DNA from: Chara braunii
Taxonomy: Eukaryota > Streptophyta > Charophyceae > Charales > Characeae
Reading direction: 5' to 3'
Length of the DNA: 21,185 bases
NCBI GenBank assembly: GCA_003427395.1
Contig: BFEA01000374.1
Coordinates: 300,031-321,215 of the forward strand
Shown here: in pieces, positions 1-8,161 of the stretch
Layout: each line of letters starts with the position of its first letter
Position numbering within the stretch: position 1 is the first letter of the stretch
The notes under the pieces: model-generated
What the model saw: only the letters and a program-made list of their open reading frames with translations
Told to the model about the DNA's origin: nothing
Database searches by the model: none
Position numbers and translations under genes: made by a program

Positions 1-1260
1 CTCACGCAGGAATGAATGAATGGCTGGCGCTGCCTCTTGATTTATACTTCAGAAACTCGTTGGTCTGCCCTTTGCCATCGGCCCTTGGTGCTCACAGTCC
101 CCCCCGTGGTACTTGCTGGACCGGACTGGGACTGACTGGACCTTCCNCTGACTGACTGTGGACTCCCCGCTATCCTACCGANGTTGTACTGCTGTTGCAC
201 TGCGGTTTAGTCCACCACTTGCCTCNCCACTTGACCACTTGCCCACTTGCCTACNTTCTAGAAGGTCTACAGCTAAGCTTCCGGAACTCACTACGACTTC
301 TACGCTATAGACCTACAGATCGAACCCCTGCTGCCTATGGACCTACGACAGACCTACCAACTATCTGCGAATACACAGGTCNCAGGTTCAATTCTCGGGA
401 TCTATACAGATACTGTACATAGGTAGGGTGAGGTCTAGGGATCGAACCCTGGGTACTGCATCCGCTACTGCTAAAAGGTGAAAACCGTGTCAGACTAAGA
501 GAGAGAGAGAGATTGGTGAATTTGGGACTTGACGACATTTGGATCCAGACTCTACATTGGGATTGAGACGTTGGACGAGGGATTATTTGGGACGTGTACC
601 GAAAGCTTGGTGTTGACGACATTCCGATCTTTCCCTTTTCTTCGTCTAACCCCCCTCTTCTTCGTCTGTGTATGGTTGGGGACTGGCGCATTCTTCCTGT
701 GTGAGCGCCAGGCCCCTTCACACCATGGAATGATGATGATGTATGTTTGGGCTGCATTGCAACATTGATTGTTCGGATCACTGGTATATTAGCCTTCCAC
801 TGCGTTATCTTGTACTATGTGAGAGAGATCGGTTCTTGTTCTGGTCTGCACCTTTACGGTATGCGACACACACATTAAAGAAAAAAAGAAAAAAAGAAAA
901 AAAATCCTCACACATAGTTGCGATTGACTACCCTTACAGGTAAAAGTCAGATCCTTGTTCTTTCTTGTGGTTGCACACGAGTACTGACAAAGTTCTGAAC
1001 TTTACCTGTAGAGCTGCGAGTTCTTTTTATCCCCTGGGCTTTGTCCCAGGATTGTTTCAAACTGTTGGACCGGTATTAAGATCTGTTTGTGACTAACAAC
1101 CTTATTCAGATAGACCTACCCTACAGATGATTCTGTATTTTAAGCATCATTACCGAGTATGATGACTTGGCACTTATAAGCCCTGTCACATATGCAGTTC
1201 TAGTCAGATCGTACCCCATTTTAGGGAAGAACCTGTATGTTGTGCTTGTAAATACACAGA
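1..1260. other. Gene-free stretch with low-complexity tracts
   Basis: I find no convincing coding exon here. Several short open frames exist on both strands but their composition is unremarkable and they lack motifs. Visible structure: single ambiguous bases in the first 400 bp, a GA microsatellite at about 499-513, a short direct repeat TTGACGACATT at 529-539 and 613-623, an A-rich tract with regular G interruptions at about 877-902, and a 6-bp hairpin CCTGGG/CCCAGG at 1033-1050. The A-rich tract could be the 3' end of an old retroposon, but I found no target duplication or upstream body to support it. Confidence 0.5.
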
Positions 1261-1600
1261 TCAACAATTGCGGAGTCTAACTGGTATGCACTCCAGACAG
1301 AAACTAATCGAATTTCCAGAGTCAATTGGTTACAGCAAAGTTGATTACTAGGTTAGTAGTTCTTAGTACCCTTGCATTCAACTCGCTAACCCTTGCTGTT
1401 AATCTGAGGACCAACAATCAGATTTCCAGGAGTTGTTGGCTACCTATAAGCTGATTATCGGTCTAATACTCTTGCATTCAGCTAGCCATCACTGACTGAG
1501 AATCTGGGCAACAACCAATAGGTTTTCAGAAGTGGTTGGTTGTCTAGAAATTGACTACCTGGCTAATGCCCTCGCACTCAACTATCCATTCACCCTGATT
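1260..1600. repeat. Degenerate 100-bp tandem repeat, at least three units
   Basis: The word CTTGCATTCA occurs at 1371 and 1471, and its variant CTCGCACTCA at 1571, giving a spacing of exactly 100 bp. Around it each unit shares an AATC-T-TTTCCAG-AG block (near 1308, 1417 and 1519), then a TTGGTT/TTGGCT block, then a TTGATTA/CTGATTA/TTGACTA block. A fourth, weaker unit probably precedes at about 1258-1300. Units differ by many substitutions and a few indels, so this is an old array. No coding frame is shared between units. It may be a minisatellite or the sub-repeat region of a larger element. Confidence 0.75.
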
Positions 1601-1823
1601 ACCTCACCCCATCCCTCTAAGATTCTCAGATCATTGCATTCTCCACAACTATGGAAGTCTTGTGATCCTAGAGCTAATAGCTCTCTTCCAATTGGGCTGG
1701 TAGTTGGTTATGCTCGAGGGTCGTCGCTCCCCGGGAGGGTAAGAATGCAATAAATCGCAGTTTCCCAGTGGGGCTGTATACTAAGTCGTATGTCTTGTGG
1801 GTTTTGTAGTTGTGAGCATGGCA

Positions 1824-2032
1824 GGTTTTGATCCCTGGATCTGCCAGTTTGGTGAGTGTTTCATTATTTTGTCTGTGCCGGGACTCAATCCCAGGCCTTT
1901 TGGCAGTTTGTTTTTTTTTGGATTTATTTGCTGTTGTATGTTCTTGAGCTCTTTAGGACTCGATCCCGCAACCTGTAGGGTTGTGGTTGTGTTTCTTTGT
2001 GTGAGCCCTACTGGGCTTGATCCCTAGACCTG
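1824..2032. repeat. Array of short GG-TTGATCCC-GG motifs
   Basis: Four variants of one 15-16-base motif lie at 1824-1838, 1880-1895, 1955-1970 and 2012-2027, spaced 56, 75 and 57 bp. Each has a GG-rich left arm, a core like TTGATCC or CTCAATCC, and a right arm that can pair back to the left. A further copy lies at 1036-1050, and inverted or relaxed copies lie at about 314-330, 375-396 and 433-449. The core resembles the pol III B-box / T-arm consensus GGTTCGANNCC, but no acceptor or anticodon arm can be folded around any copy. I call it a dispersed repeat family, not tRNA. Confidence 0.5.
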
Positions 2033-2199
2033 ACTGTAATAGTCTCTGTAGCCTAGTCTTAGACCACTAGGCCTTTCCGTTTTGTCTTTTTCTGTACACG
2101 AGTTGTAGGCCCTTTGCTGTCATCCCTTCTTTCCAGTTTCTAGTCTAGATTCGGTGCTGGGCTGTTGGCTGTCGGACCTAGGCTGTAGGCTGAGTCAAG

Positions 2200-2583
2200 T
2201 CAGTCAAAACCTAAGTCTACAAAATTGTCGGGGGCAAAGGAGAACGGGTTCTTTTGGTTCTTTTCGTTGATTGTCTTTTCACGGTCTTGGTGGAGGTCGC
2301 GTTGCTTCCCTGCTGCGCTATTGTGGGCATGTAACAGGGCATCTTCTCCACATGCCGCTGGCCCCCATAGCTCGGGCCGTCCAGCTCGACTGGTGAGAGC
2401 TCTGGGCTTGACACCCCAAGTCCTGATGAGCGCTTCCTCATATTCGTGTGCTTGTTGGGGTTTGGTCAGCTGCCACCGAAGCTGCACTTTCAGCGGTTCT
2501 TCTACGTGGCAGATCTTCATCTTCATCGAGTTGCTGTTCTTATATATCATCCTGGGAGCGGCACTCCCCTGCTGAGTGGACAC
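2200..2583 (-). CDS. Unassigned minus-strand ORF, possible gene fragment
   Basis: The frame encodes 127 residues with no transmembrane segment. Its middle is charged and includes HEYEEALIRTWG, which loosely recalls the conserved Glu followed by a Leu-Ile-x-x-Trp stretch near the end of some GIY-YIG nuclease domains. The diagnostic GIY and YIG strands are not visible upstream, so this is only a hint. An overlapping minus-strand frame is open over the same region and after about 2440 looks equally plausible, which may mean a frameshift. No clean splice site decides its ends. It could be a retroelement-derived fragment or chance. Confidence 0.2.
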   Translation of the reverse strand: MSTQQGSAAPRMIYKNSNSMKMKICHVEEPLKVQLRWQLTKPQQAHEYEEALIRTWGVKPRALTSRAGRPELWGPAACGEDALLHAHNSAAGKQRDLHQDREKTINEKNQKNPFSFAPDNFVDLGFD

Positions 2584-3321
2584 TTCATCTGCAGTGGGCT
2601 TCTTGAGTGGTGCAGAGAGGGGTGTTGGATTTAGGAGGGTGTCCGGCGATTGGCAGGCTTGATAGGTTGGGTACGTGCAAGCACCATAGCTTGAGCTTGA
2701 GGAAGAGGGAGGAAGAAGAAGACTCCCAGATACTTCGATGAAACCTTGGAAATAATTGGTCCGTGGGTGTTGATAACGTGGTTGGGATCCCTGGAAATTT
2801 GTGCTGTTGATTGACTTAGGGAGAGACGGTAATTAGAATTGATTTTGTGTTCTTCCACTGTGTATTCTTATCATCCGGTGTGGTGTGGATTGCTCCCTCC
2901 AAAGGTCACTTGTCATTGCACGTGTATGGGAATGTGTGGATGCCATGTTGGATCTCGTTTCAATCAGGCACATAACATTGGGACTCTGTAAGAGTGCTTG
3001 GACTTGCCTCTTTCTTTGTTCCCTTGTCCTTCATGGCATTCTGCATCAGTTTCCCCCCTTTCTTGTCCATCTTATCGTCTTTCTTTATTGTTCCGTTGGG
3101 TTCTTTACCTTTCCTCTTAACAGCATTTGCCAAAATGGCCAATCCCTTACTGCCTCAGCATCTCAACCCGGAAATGCTGGGACCATTACCGAGATTATAA
3201 CATGCTGGGAATTTGTCAATATGGCCAATTCTTAGAGCCTGGACGGTCAATCCCCTGAGGTCTCGCAGGGGAATCAGTGCTGTCGGGAACTACAGGCCTG
3301 TTTATGTCACTGTGCCGTTCA
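2584..3321. other. Gene-free stretch
   Basis: Short frames on both strands overlap each other and show no motif or biased composition. I see no RNA gene or tandem repeat. The plus strand is T-rich around 3003-3120, which fits intron or intergenic DNA. Confidence 0.4.
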
Positions 3322-3594
3322 GGGATGCTGGACCCGTTTTCAAGGAGTATAAAAAGCTGATATTCTCCTGTAGCTATCCAACTGTGTTCGTAAATGTTCA
3401 ATGTGACAGAGTCTTGCCTGTCGAACACCAATGTGGTGTCTGCGGCTCACAGTGATTCTGTTCAACATCTGTAGGCAAGGGTCATGGACAATCATTGTGT
3501 CATCTTTGTATCCAATTGGGATGCTGGACCCTGTTTCCAGCAGGTTCTGCTCCCCACCAATAGATGGAGCCCTCGGAAAAAAAAAAAAAAAAAA
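3322..3594 (+). repeat. Retroposon-like 3' module with poly(A)
   Basis: The segment 3518-3576 contains the word GGGATGCTGGACCC, then TTTCCAGCAG, then TGCTCCCCACCAATAGATGG, and is followed directly by 18 A's (3577-3594). The same about 58 bp recurs at 15241-15300 with a handful of differences, again upstream of a long poly(A). A shorter copy of the start of the module (GGGATGCTGGACCC-GTTT) lies 196 bp upstream at 3322. The module can fold into a stem, TGCTGGA (3522-3528) with TCCAGCA (3536-3542), and the inner pairs are kept in the second copy. I infer the 3' end of a non-autonomous poly(A) retroposon. I found no target-site duplication for this copy. Confidence 0.55.
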
Positions 3595-3606
3595 GGTTGC
3601 TACCAA

Positions 3607-3816
3607 ATGGCCACAGACTGCTCAAAAACCTTGAAAAAGTCAGAAAAACTCAAAACGAAAAGAGGTAAGTCCGTTTGTGTCATAAAACACAAACGGGCAA
3701 AAGCAATGGCCGCCAAACGCGAAAGGGCGATGAAAGCACTGCGTGCTGTGGTCGAGGCCGGGTGTCATAACTACAGGGGTCTGCTGTGTTGTCAGACGGG
3801 GAAAGAAAACGAATGA
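3607..3816 (+). CDS. Small basic ORF (69 residues), unassigned
   Basis: The ATG at 3607 has a good eukaryotic start context (ACCAAATGG) just downstream of the poly(A) tract. The product is very rich in Lys and Arg over residues 8-48, with runs such as KKSEKLKTKRGK and KHKRAKAMAAKRERAMKALR, reminiscent of a nuclear or nucleolar targeting segment. A strong donor-like site AGAG|GTAAGT lies at 3663-3668 inside the frame, so the coding part may end there as a first exon. The perfect hairpin at 3671-3696 would then be intronic. Family unknown. The lysine richness could also just reflect an A-rich base composition. Confidence 0.25.
   Translation: MATDCSKTLKKSEKLKTKRGKSVCVIKHKRAKAMAAKRERAMKALRAVVEAGCHNYRGLLCCQTGKENE
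3671..3696. other. Perfect 10-bp inverted repeat with 6-base loop
   Basis: CCGTTTGTGT at 3671-3680 is the exact reverse complement of ACACAAACGG at 3687-3696, separated by CATAAA. It lies 8 bases after a GTAAGT donor-like site. Nothing else in the flanks extends the pairing. Role unknown: it may be a structured intron start or a small inverted-repeat footprint. Confidence 0.7.
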
Positions 3817-4134
3817 AAAATTACCAACGGCGGCGCGTGGCAGTTCCATCGCCCTTTCGAGTGTGGCCGCTCTTTTCGCCCATTCCAGTTTTTGTTTGAC
3901 TTTACAGTTTCAAATAGTGTCACTGCCGCACTTGTTTCAAAAGAAAAAAACGGGTGTGCAGCGAAGCACAGAAAGCTTCAAATTTTCAAAATTTTAATTA
4001 CTGCCCGGGAGTCGGGAAGCTGACTGGTAATGACAGAATACGCAGTCCATTGGATGTCCACTCAAATTGGGGGGAAGGGCTGGGGAAGCAGCCGGGTGGT
4101 CACAGCTTGGACTAGGCTGATGTTAGGAGACTAC
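3817..4134. other. Gene-free stretch, probable intron of the minus-strand gene
   Basis: No coding frame stands out. If the GT at 4134-4133 on the minus strand is a splice donor, this is the start of its downstream intron. It holds an AT palindrome-like run (AAATTTT-C-AAAATTT, near 3979-3993) and otherwise nothing I recognise. Confidence 0.4.
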
Positions 4135-5196
4135 CTGCACACACCCACAATGCCATTGACAATGACATCGATCTGCATAGGATCAACCACTGGAACTCGG
4201 AGGTAGTCTGCTGTGAGAGGCCCGACAAATCGATCATATGACCCCTTGACAACCTCTGTGACACTGACTTGCACGCCGGATCCAGTCAAGAGTGATCTAT
4301 CAACAACAATGAGTGAGGGATCGGCGGGTAGCTTTTCACCAACGAATGTGATTGTCCATATAATCACATACTCCGGTTCTCCTTCAGAGCTCCTCTCCAC
4401 TTTCAGGGATCCAAGACCGATGCCAGCCATAGACTCAAGAGCATTCTTCATCTCTGCTGCTGATGCGTTGTATGCCAATGGGATGTAATTGCTGCTGCCA
4501 TATTTCACACGAATCTGACCTCCCAACAATTGAGAGCGATTTGCAACCCGGACTGTTTGATCAAAAGTGGGCTGACTGCCATAAAGATCATTTGCCTCTG
4601 GAATTAAGAGAGGCCGATCAGTAGGATGGAATGGGAACGTCACACTCCATTGCCGGAGAACCATGTCCACTTCGTTGGCTATGTCTTTTGCAACAGAGAT
4701 GTCTGCGATGCCCGTGAGTTGCTCGACAGCTTGTTGCATGACATATGCGCTCGCATCAGCTGGTATGGAGACTCTCTTGCTTTCGGTCGTTTGATAGAGG
4801 CTGAATGTCCCATAAACATCTGCGCGGAATGGTTGCAATCTTGTAAAAGTCAGGTCTGCCTTGACTTCAGCTGGAACAGGCAAAAGTGGACTCGCTAGGC
4901 TTACCAATGAAGCCTGAATCTCATATTCCTCTGGATACATATTGTTCCACGCAGAGTCGATTATGAACCACAGAGTTTCGTTACCGTCAGTTCCACATGT
5001 CACATTCAGCGATGGGCCCCCCAGACTCGAAAATGCCTTCAGCGCATCCACCACTGAGGTGCAATTTGAGCTGAGCTGAAGGACAGGCGACCTGTCCCTG
5101 ACAAACACAAATTGTATGCCATATGATGACCTCAACAATAACCACCTCTGTATTGTGAATTTCTCAATCTCGCGTTGACCCTTCCCTGATCGGAGA
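4135..5196 (-). CDS. Internal exon of a fibrocystin-like beta-repeat surface protein
   Basis: The open frame holds three tandem modules of about 95-100 residues. Each follows the pattern of hydrophobic beta strands, then an acidic or polar A-x-x-M-x-x-A-x-E-x-[LM] helix-like stretch (MQQAVEQLTGI; MKNALESMAGIG; VVDALKAFSSLG), then a W-[ST]-[IV]-T-F strand (WSVTF, WTITF). This is the style of large extracellular proteins related to fibrocystin-L / IPT-repeat proteins, which are secreted or membrane anchored. N-x-S/T sites are frequent (NCTS, NVTC, NRSQ, NASA), fitting a glycosylated outer surface. The frame ends at TGCAG|GTAGTC, a donor whose GTAG supplies the apparent stop, so the stop is intronic. 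The likely acceptor is TTTTTGTCACCAG before 5196; TTTGTCAG before 5097 is an alternative. Either gives an exon of phase 2 at both ends, as expected of a module that can be duplicated. The ATG at 5243 is probably not a true start. Other exons lie outside what I can recognise. Confidence 0.65.
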
Positions 5197-6012
5197 CTGG
5201 TGACAAAAACAACCACCACAAAAGATGGAAAATTGGAATGCACTCATGTTCACGTTGTGTGAATCATCCAATTGAGTCATACTAGTATAAAAGTCATTAT
5301 AATTTAAGTGTATAATTATTAGGCTTTATTTATTGTTTAATAGTTCTCAACATTTGACTTCCAAGAACAATTTGCAAAGAACCAGCAATGAGAATACAAA
5401 TTTTCCAGCACCGAAAGACTCAAAGCACAGCAGCATTCATGAGCAAAGTCGAAACTAGAATTACCAAGCCGATAAACTTTGTTATTGACATAACGTGGCG
5501 AGAAGTTGGCTTTCTTTTATCATGCGAATTTTTTTTAAAAAGTAGTTTATATTCTTCTCTCAATCTTCGCTTGCATATATTCTATCTCGTCCTCTCGTTA
5601 CTCTATGTATAGTACAGGGGAACACCAACCAAACCTGGAACTCTCCCCAGCCCACGGGGTAGGTTTGCGGCACAGCAGTGGTGCGAGAGCAAGGCTTGTA
5701 TCAGCCCCTCGTCACGATGATGCAGGGTGATCAGGCATTGCCGACGGGGGAAACCGGCGATGCTTGTGCCGAGCATCTTTGGCCAGTCGCTTGCACCTCC
5801 CCCTACCCCCCTCCAACCAGTTGATCACATACTGACACCAAAGTCGCATGATAAAAGAAAGCCGAACTTCTCACCACGTTCCGTCAATAACAATAGCAGC
5901 AGTTCCAGATGATGTGGCAGCCTATACTACCTCCCCACTTTCCCTATTTACACAGTCTACTTCCCTCCCTCTCTCTCTCTCTCGCTCTTCACTCTCTGTC
6001 CTCTCTGTCATC
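5197..6012. other. Gene-free stretch, AT-rich then GC-richer
   Basis: The part 5250-5620 is AT-rich with short T and A runs and looks like intron or intergenic DNA upstream of the minus-strand exon. The part 5630-5960 is GC-richer without a recognisable product. I checked for tRNA and snoRNA-like folds and saw none I would defend. Confidence 0.4.
5965..5985. repeat. CT microsatellite
   Basis: A run of CT dinucleotides with one or two interruptions lies in a longer pyrimidine-rich tract (about 5940-6010). It sits directly before a candidate plus-strand start codon at 6013, where pyrimidine-rich leaders are common in plant-type genes. Confidence 0.8.
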
Positions 6013-6070
6013 ATGCCCGACAATGCGGCAGAGTCTTATCACCGGAAGTGTGCTCATTGGCCATTGCCAG
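6013..6070 (+). CDS. Candidate first coding exon
   Basis: The ATG at 6013 opens 19 codons (starting MPDNAAESYHRKC) that end at CCAG|GTAAGA, a near-consensus splice donor at 6071. A pyrimidine-rich leader precedes it. Its phase (1) does not match the acceptors I can see before the coding frame at 6470-6663, so I do not join them. No family is recognisable from so few residues, and the call could be wrong. Confidence 0.2.
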
Positions 6071-6469
6071 GTAAGACTGCCAGTCCCCACTGCTGTCCTT
6101 GTTCCCCTGATCACCCTCATACCAGTGGCCCGCCTTCCTCCCTTGGCGCAGATATGGCTCCTGCCAAGCAGGAGCAGCTGACTGCAGCTGCTCCTCCCTC
6201 CTCCTCATCAAGGCTCAGGGGACTGGCCGCTAGCGCTTGTGCAATGCTGGAGCTACGAGCCAGTATCCCCCAACGTCCCAAATGTTGCGGCCTCCTTTCC
6301 TTTTGTTGTTTCCTGGAGGCACCGGCACCCTGACTGGGACTGCATGTCGCGGAAATTGCATGCCCAGCCTTCACTTAGGGCCGGGTCCCCTTTTGCACGA
6401 GTAGCCCCTGCCAGGCACCACTGAGGCGCAGCGCCTCACAATCTGCTAGTTTATGAAATACTGACTGCT

Positions 6470-6663
6470 ATGTTTGTTGAGAGTTGCATATTCTACAGCA
6501 GTTATCCTGATGAGATTCAGAGGAAGCTAAGGACGAAGAGAACCAAAATGAAGATCATCGAGATAGTGCTTACCAAACGGGAAAGTCGCTAGGAAACCCC
6601 ACACGAGGAATGGGAATGTAAGAGCAAATCTTCAACTCGAAAGAAACAAATGCCCACAGCCCT
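6470..6663 (+). pseudogene. 5' part of a host reading frame split by the LINE
   Basis: The frame runs from ATG at 6470 through a basic stretch (DEIQRKLRTKRTKMK, then TRKKQ) to the LINE insertion point. One in-frame TAG at 6590-6592 interrupts it. That TAG could equally be a splice acceptor, since TCGCTAG|GAAACC opens the downstream part. When the 11.3-kb LINE and one copy of the 12-bp duplication are ignored, the frame continues without shift into the open frame at 18010-18301. That continuity supports a real coding region that was hit by the insertion. The product is unrecognised. Upstream exons may exist; TTCTACAG at 6490-6497 is a possible acceptor. Confidence 0.4.
6652..6663 (+). repeat. 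Left target-site duplication of the LINE
   Basis: GCCCACAGCCCT here is identical to 17998-18009, which directly follows the A10 tail of the LINE. A length of 12 bp is usual for APE-type LINE integration. The bases just upstream are A-rich (AAAGAAACAAAT), as expected where the poly(A) end primes on a T-rich nick. Confidence 0.8.
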
Positions 6664-8161
6664 TTAGCGCTCGTGGCCCTCTGCGCCCACGCGGGCAAGT
6701 ACGTTAGAACCGGAAGCGACGAAGGCCGCCAAGCAAGACGACGAGAAAGCGCCCTAGCAAGACCGCCATAGCCCCTCGTAAGTACGTACAAGCCCAGCAA
6801 GCGCCACGCGTGCCTAGGCTTCCAACGGAACACGACAAGGGCAACTTGGTTGCTGTATTGCATACGAGCACTCCACATTCTGTATCCGGTCGGAGCCCCC
6901 TACCAAGTGAACACACCAACGACAGCCTTGAGATACAGGAGGAAGGATCTTGGAGAGCACACAAGAGGATCAGCAGCGGAATAAAAGGCGACAGCGACCC
7001 CGACAGCATCGATTGGAAGTTCTACCAACAGCTAGATGTGAGCTCAACGCACAAGCATTAGTACGAGCTGCATCTGGCCGACACCTTCCACCAAGTGAAG
7101 GCATGAACGATCACCTTGTAAGGAGGAAATCCCCAGCGTGCGAATCTACCAGTGGAAGCGAGAAAAGTGCATTTCCCTCTCTTCCCCTCCCACCCTCCCG
7201 CATTGAATATTCCAGAATACTGACAAAGCCCGTCCACCCCGCTCATCCCTAGTCCGCAACGGCCCTAGTCCCCCCCCACCAGCTGACAGTCATCCCTTCA
7301 CCTCCTTCCCCCCCCCATCTAGCCCCCCTCAGGGGCACGGATACCTCTGATACCTCACCTGAACACACCCCACAGGGACGAGAATATCATTCTCCACTCC
7401 TACCCGGATCCTCTCCAACAATCCACTCCAACACAATATTCACCCTACTGGCCTACCCCAGTTGAACCACCCCAACGCCGTTCTGCCTGTAAAGCGGAGA
7501 CAGCCCATCCACGTCTAGCTGTCATGTACCACCGCCTTTAACCTCCTCTCGTAGTGGATCCCCCACCCCCCCTCCCTCCTTTGTGAGTTTCAAGTTCACT
7601 TCCCATTCACCCTACCTTCAGCTCACAACCCCGCCCCCAAAAGCCGGTAGGTCTAGCAGCGTCTCCCCCCCCCTATACCAGTACTTTTCTTTAGACTCCT
7701 TGCCATACTCATCATCGCAAACACCCCCCCCCATCATCTCACTACCAAATCCCCTCTACACAGACCACAACTTTCCTCTTACCCCTGGCTCGAAGCATGT
7801 TACCAACCCATCTCAACCCAACCGAAAGACCCGCTCTGCCTTCCTGACACCCTTCCCCTCTCTCACCCGTACCCCAGCTTGCTGGAACCCTCCCCTCCCA
7901 TCTCTTGACATGCACTATCTCGCCCGTACCTGCTGATATTGACCCTTCCCCCCTCCCTAACCCCTATAACTTCTAAAAATCACACCCTGTTCGTAGCCCA
8001 GTCGCAGATCCCACTCGGCTCACAAACCTTCACAACTCCACTATCCCGCGTCCCTATAACTCACACCCTGCTAACCACCCCAGTACCAATACAAAAGAAA
8101 GAGAGAAGAGAAAGAGAGAGAAAACAGAAAGGGAGAAACATAGGACCTCTCAGGCAACAAA
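6664..8161 (+). other. LINE leader (5' UTR), C-rich with sub-repeats
   Basis: No ORF here looks coding; the longest (7583-7936) is Pro/Ser/Thr-rich simply because the DNA is C-rich. Two degenerate direct repeats lie near 6855-6960 and 7059-7150. Both read TACGAGC, then CTG-ATC-GG-CG, then ACCAAGTGAA, then an AGGAGGAA block, about 190-200 bp apart; a weaker third copy may start near 6699. From 7255 the strand is dominated by C runs. The last 70 bases before ORF1 (about 8093-8150) are almost pure purine (AAAGAAAGAGAGAAGAG). Such leaders usually hold the internal promoter of a LINE, but I see no specific promoter motif. Confidence 0.5.

Noticed and set aside
314-449. tRNA genes suggested by GGTTCGATCC-like cores on the minus strand
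   Set aside because: No acceptor stem, D-arm or anticodon arm can be placed at the right distance; an A-box-like word near 470 is only about 13 bases from the B-box-like core.
335-781. 148-residue minus-strand ORF
   Set aside because: Ser/Arg-rich through GA repeats and pyrimidine runs; no motif or splice support, and it spans an ambiguous base.
1260-1600. CRISPR array
   Set aside because: Units are about 100 bp, strongly diverged, without conserved repeats and unique spacers, and the DNA is eukaryotic.
5848-6333. 161-residue plus-strand ORF
   Set aside because: Its reading runs through a CT microsatellite and a strong GTAAGA donor at 6071; composition is Pro/Ser/Ala-rich without motifs. 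Only the part before the donor is kept, as a candidate exon.
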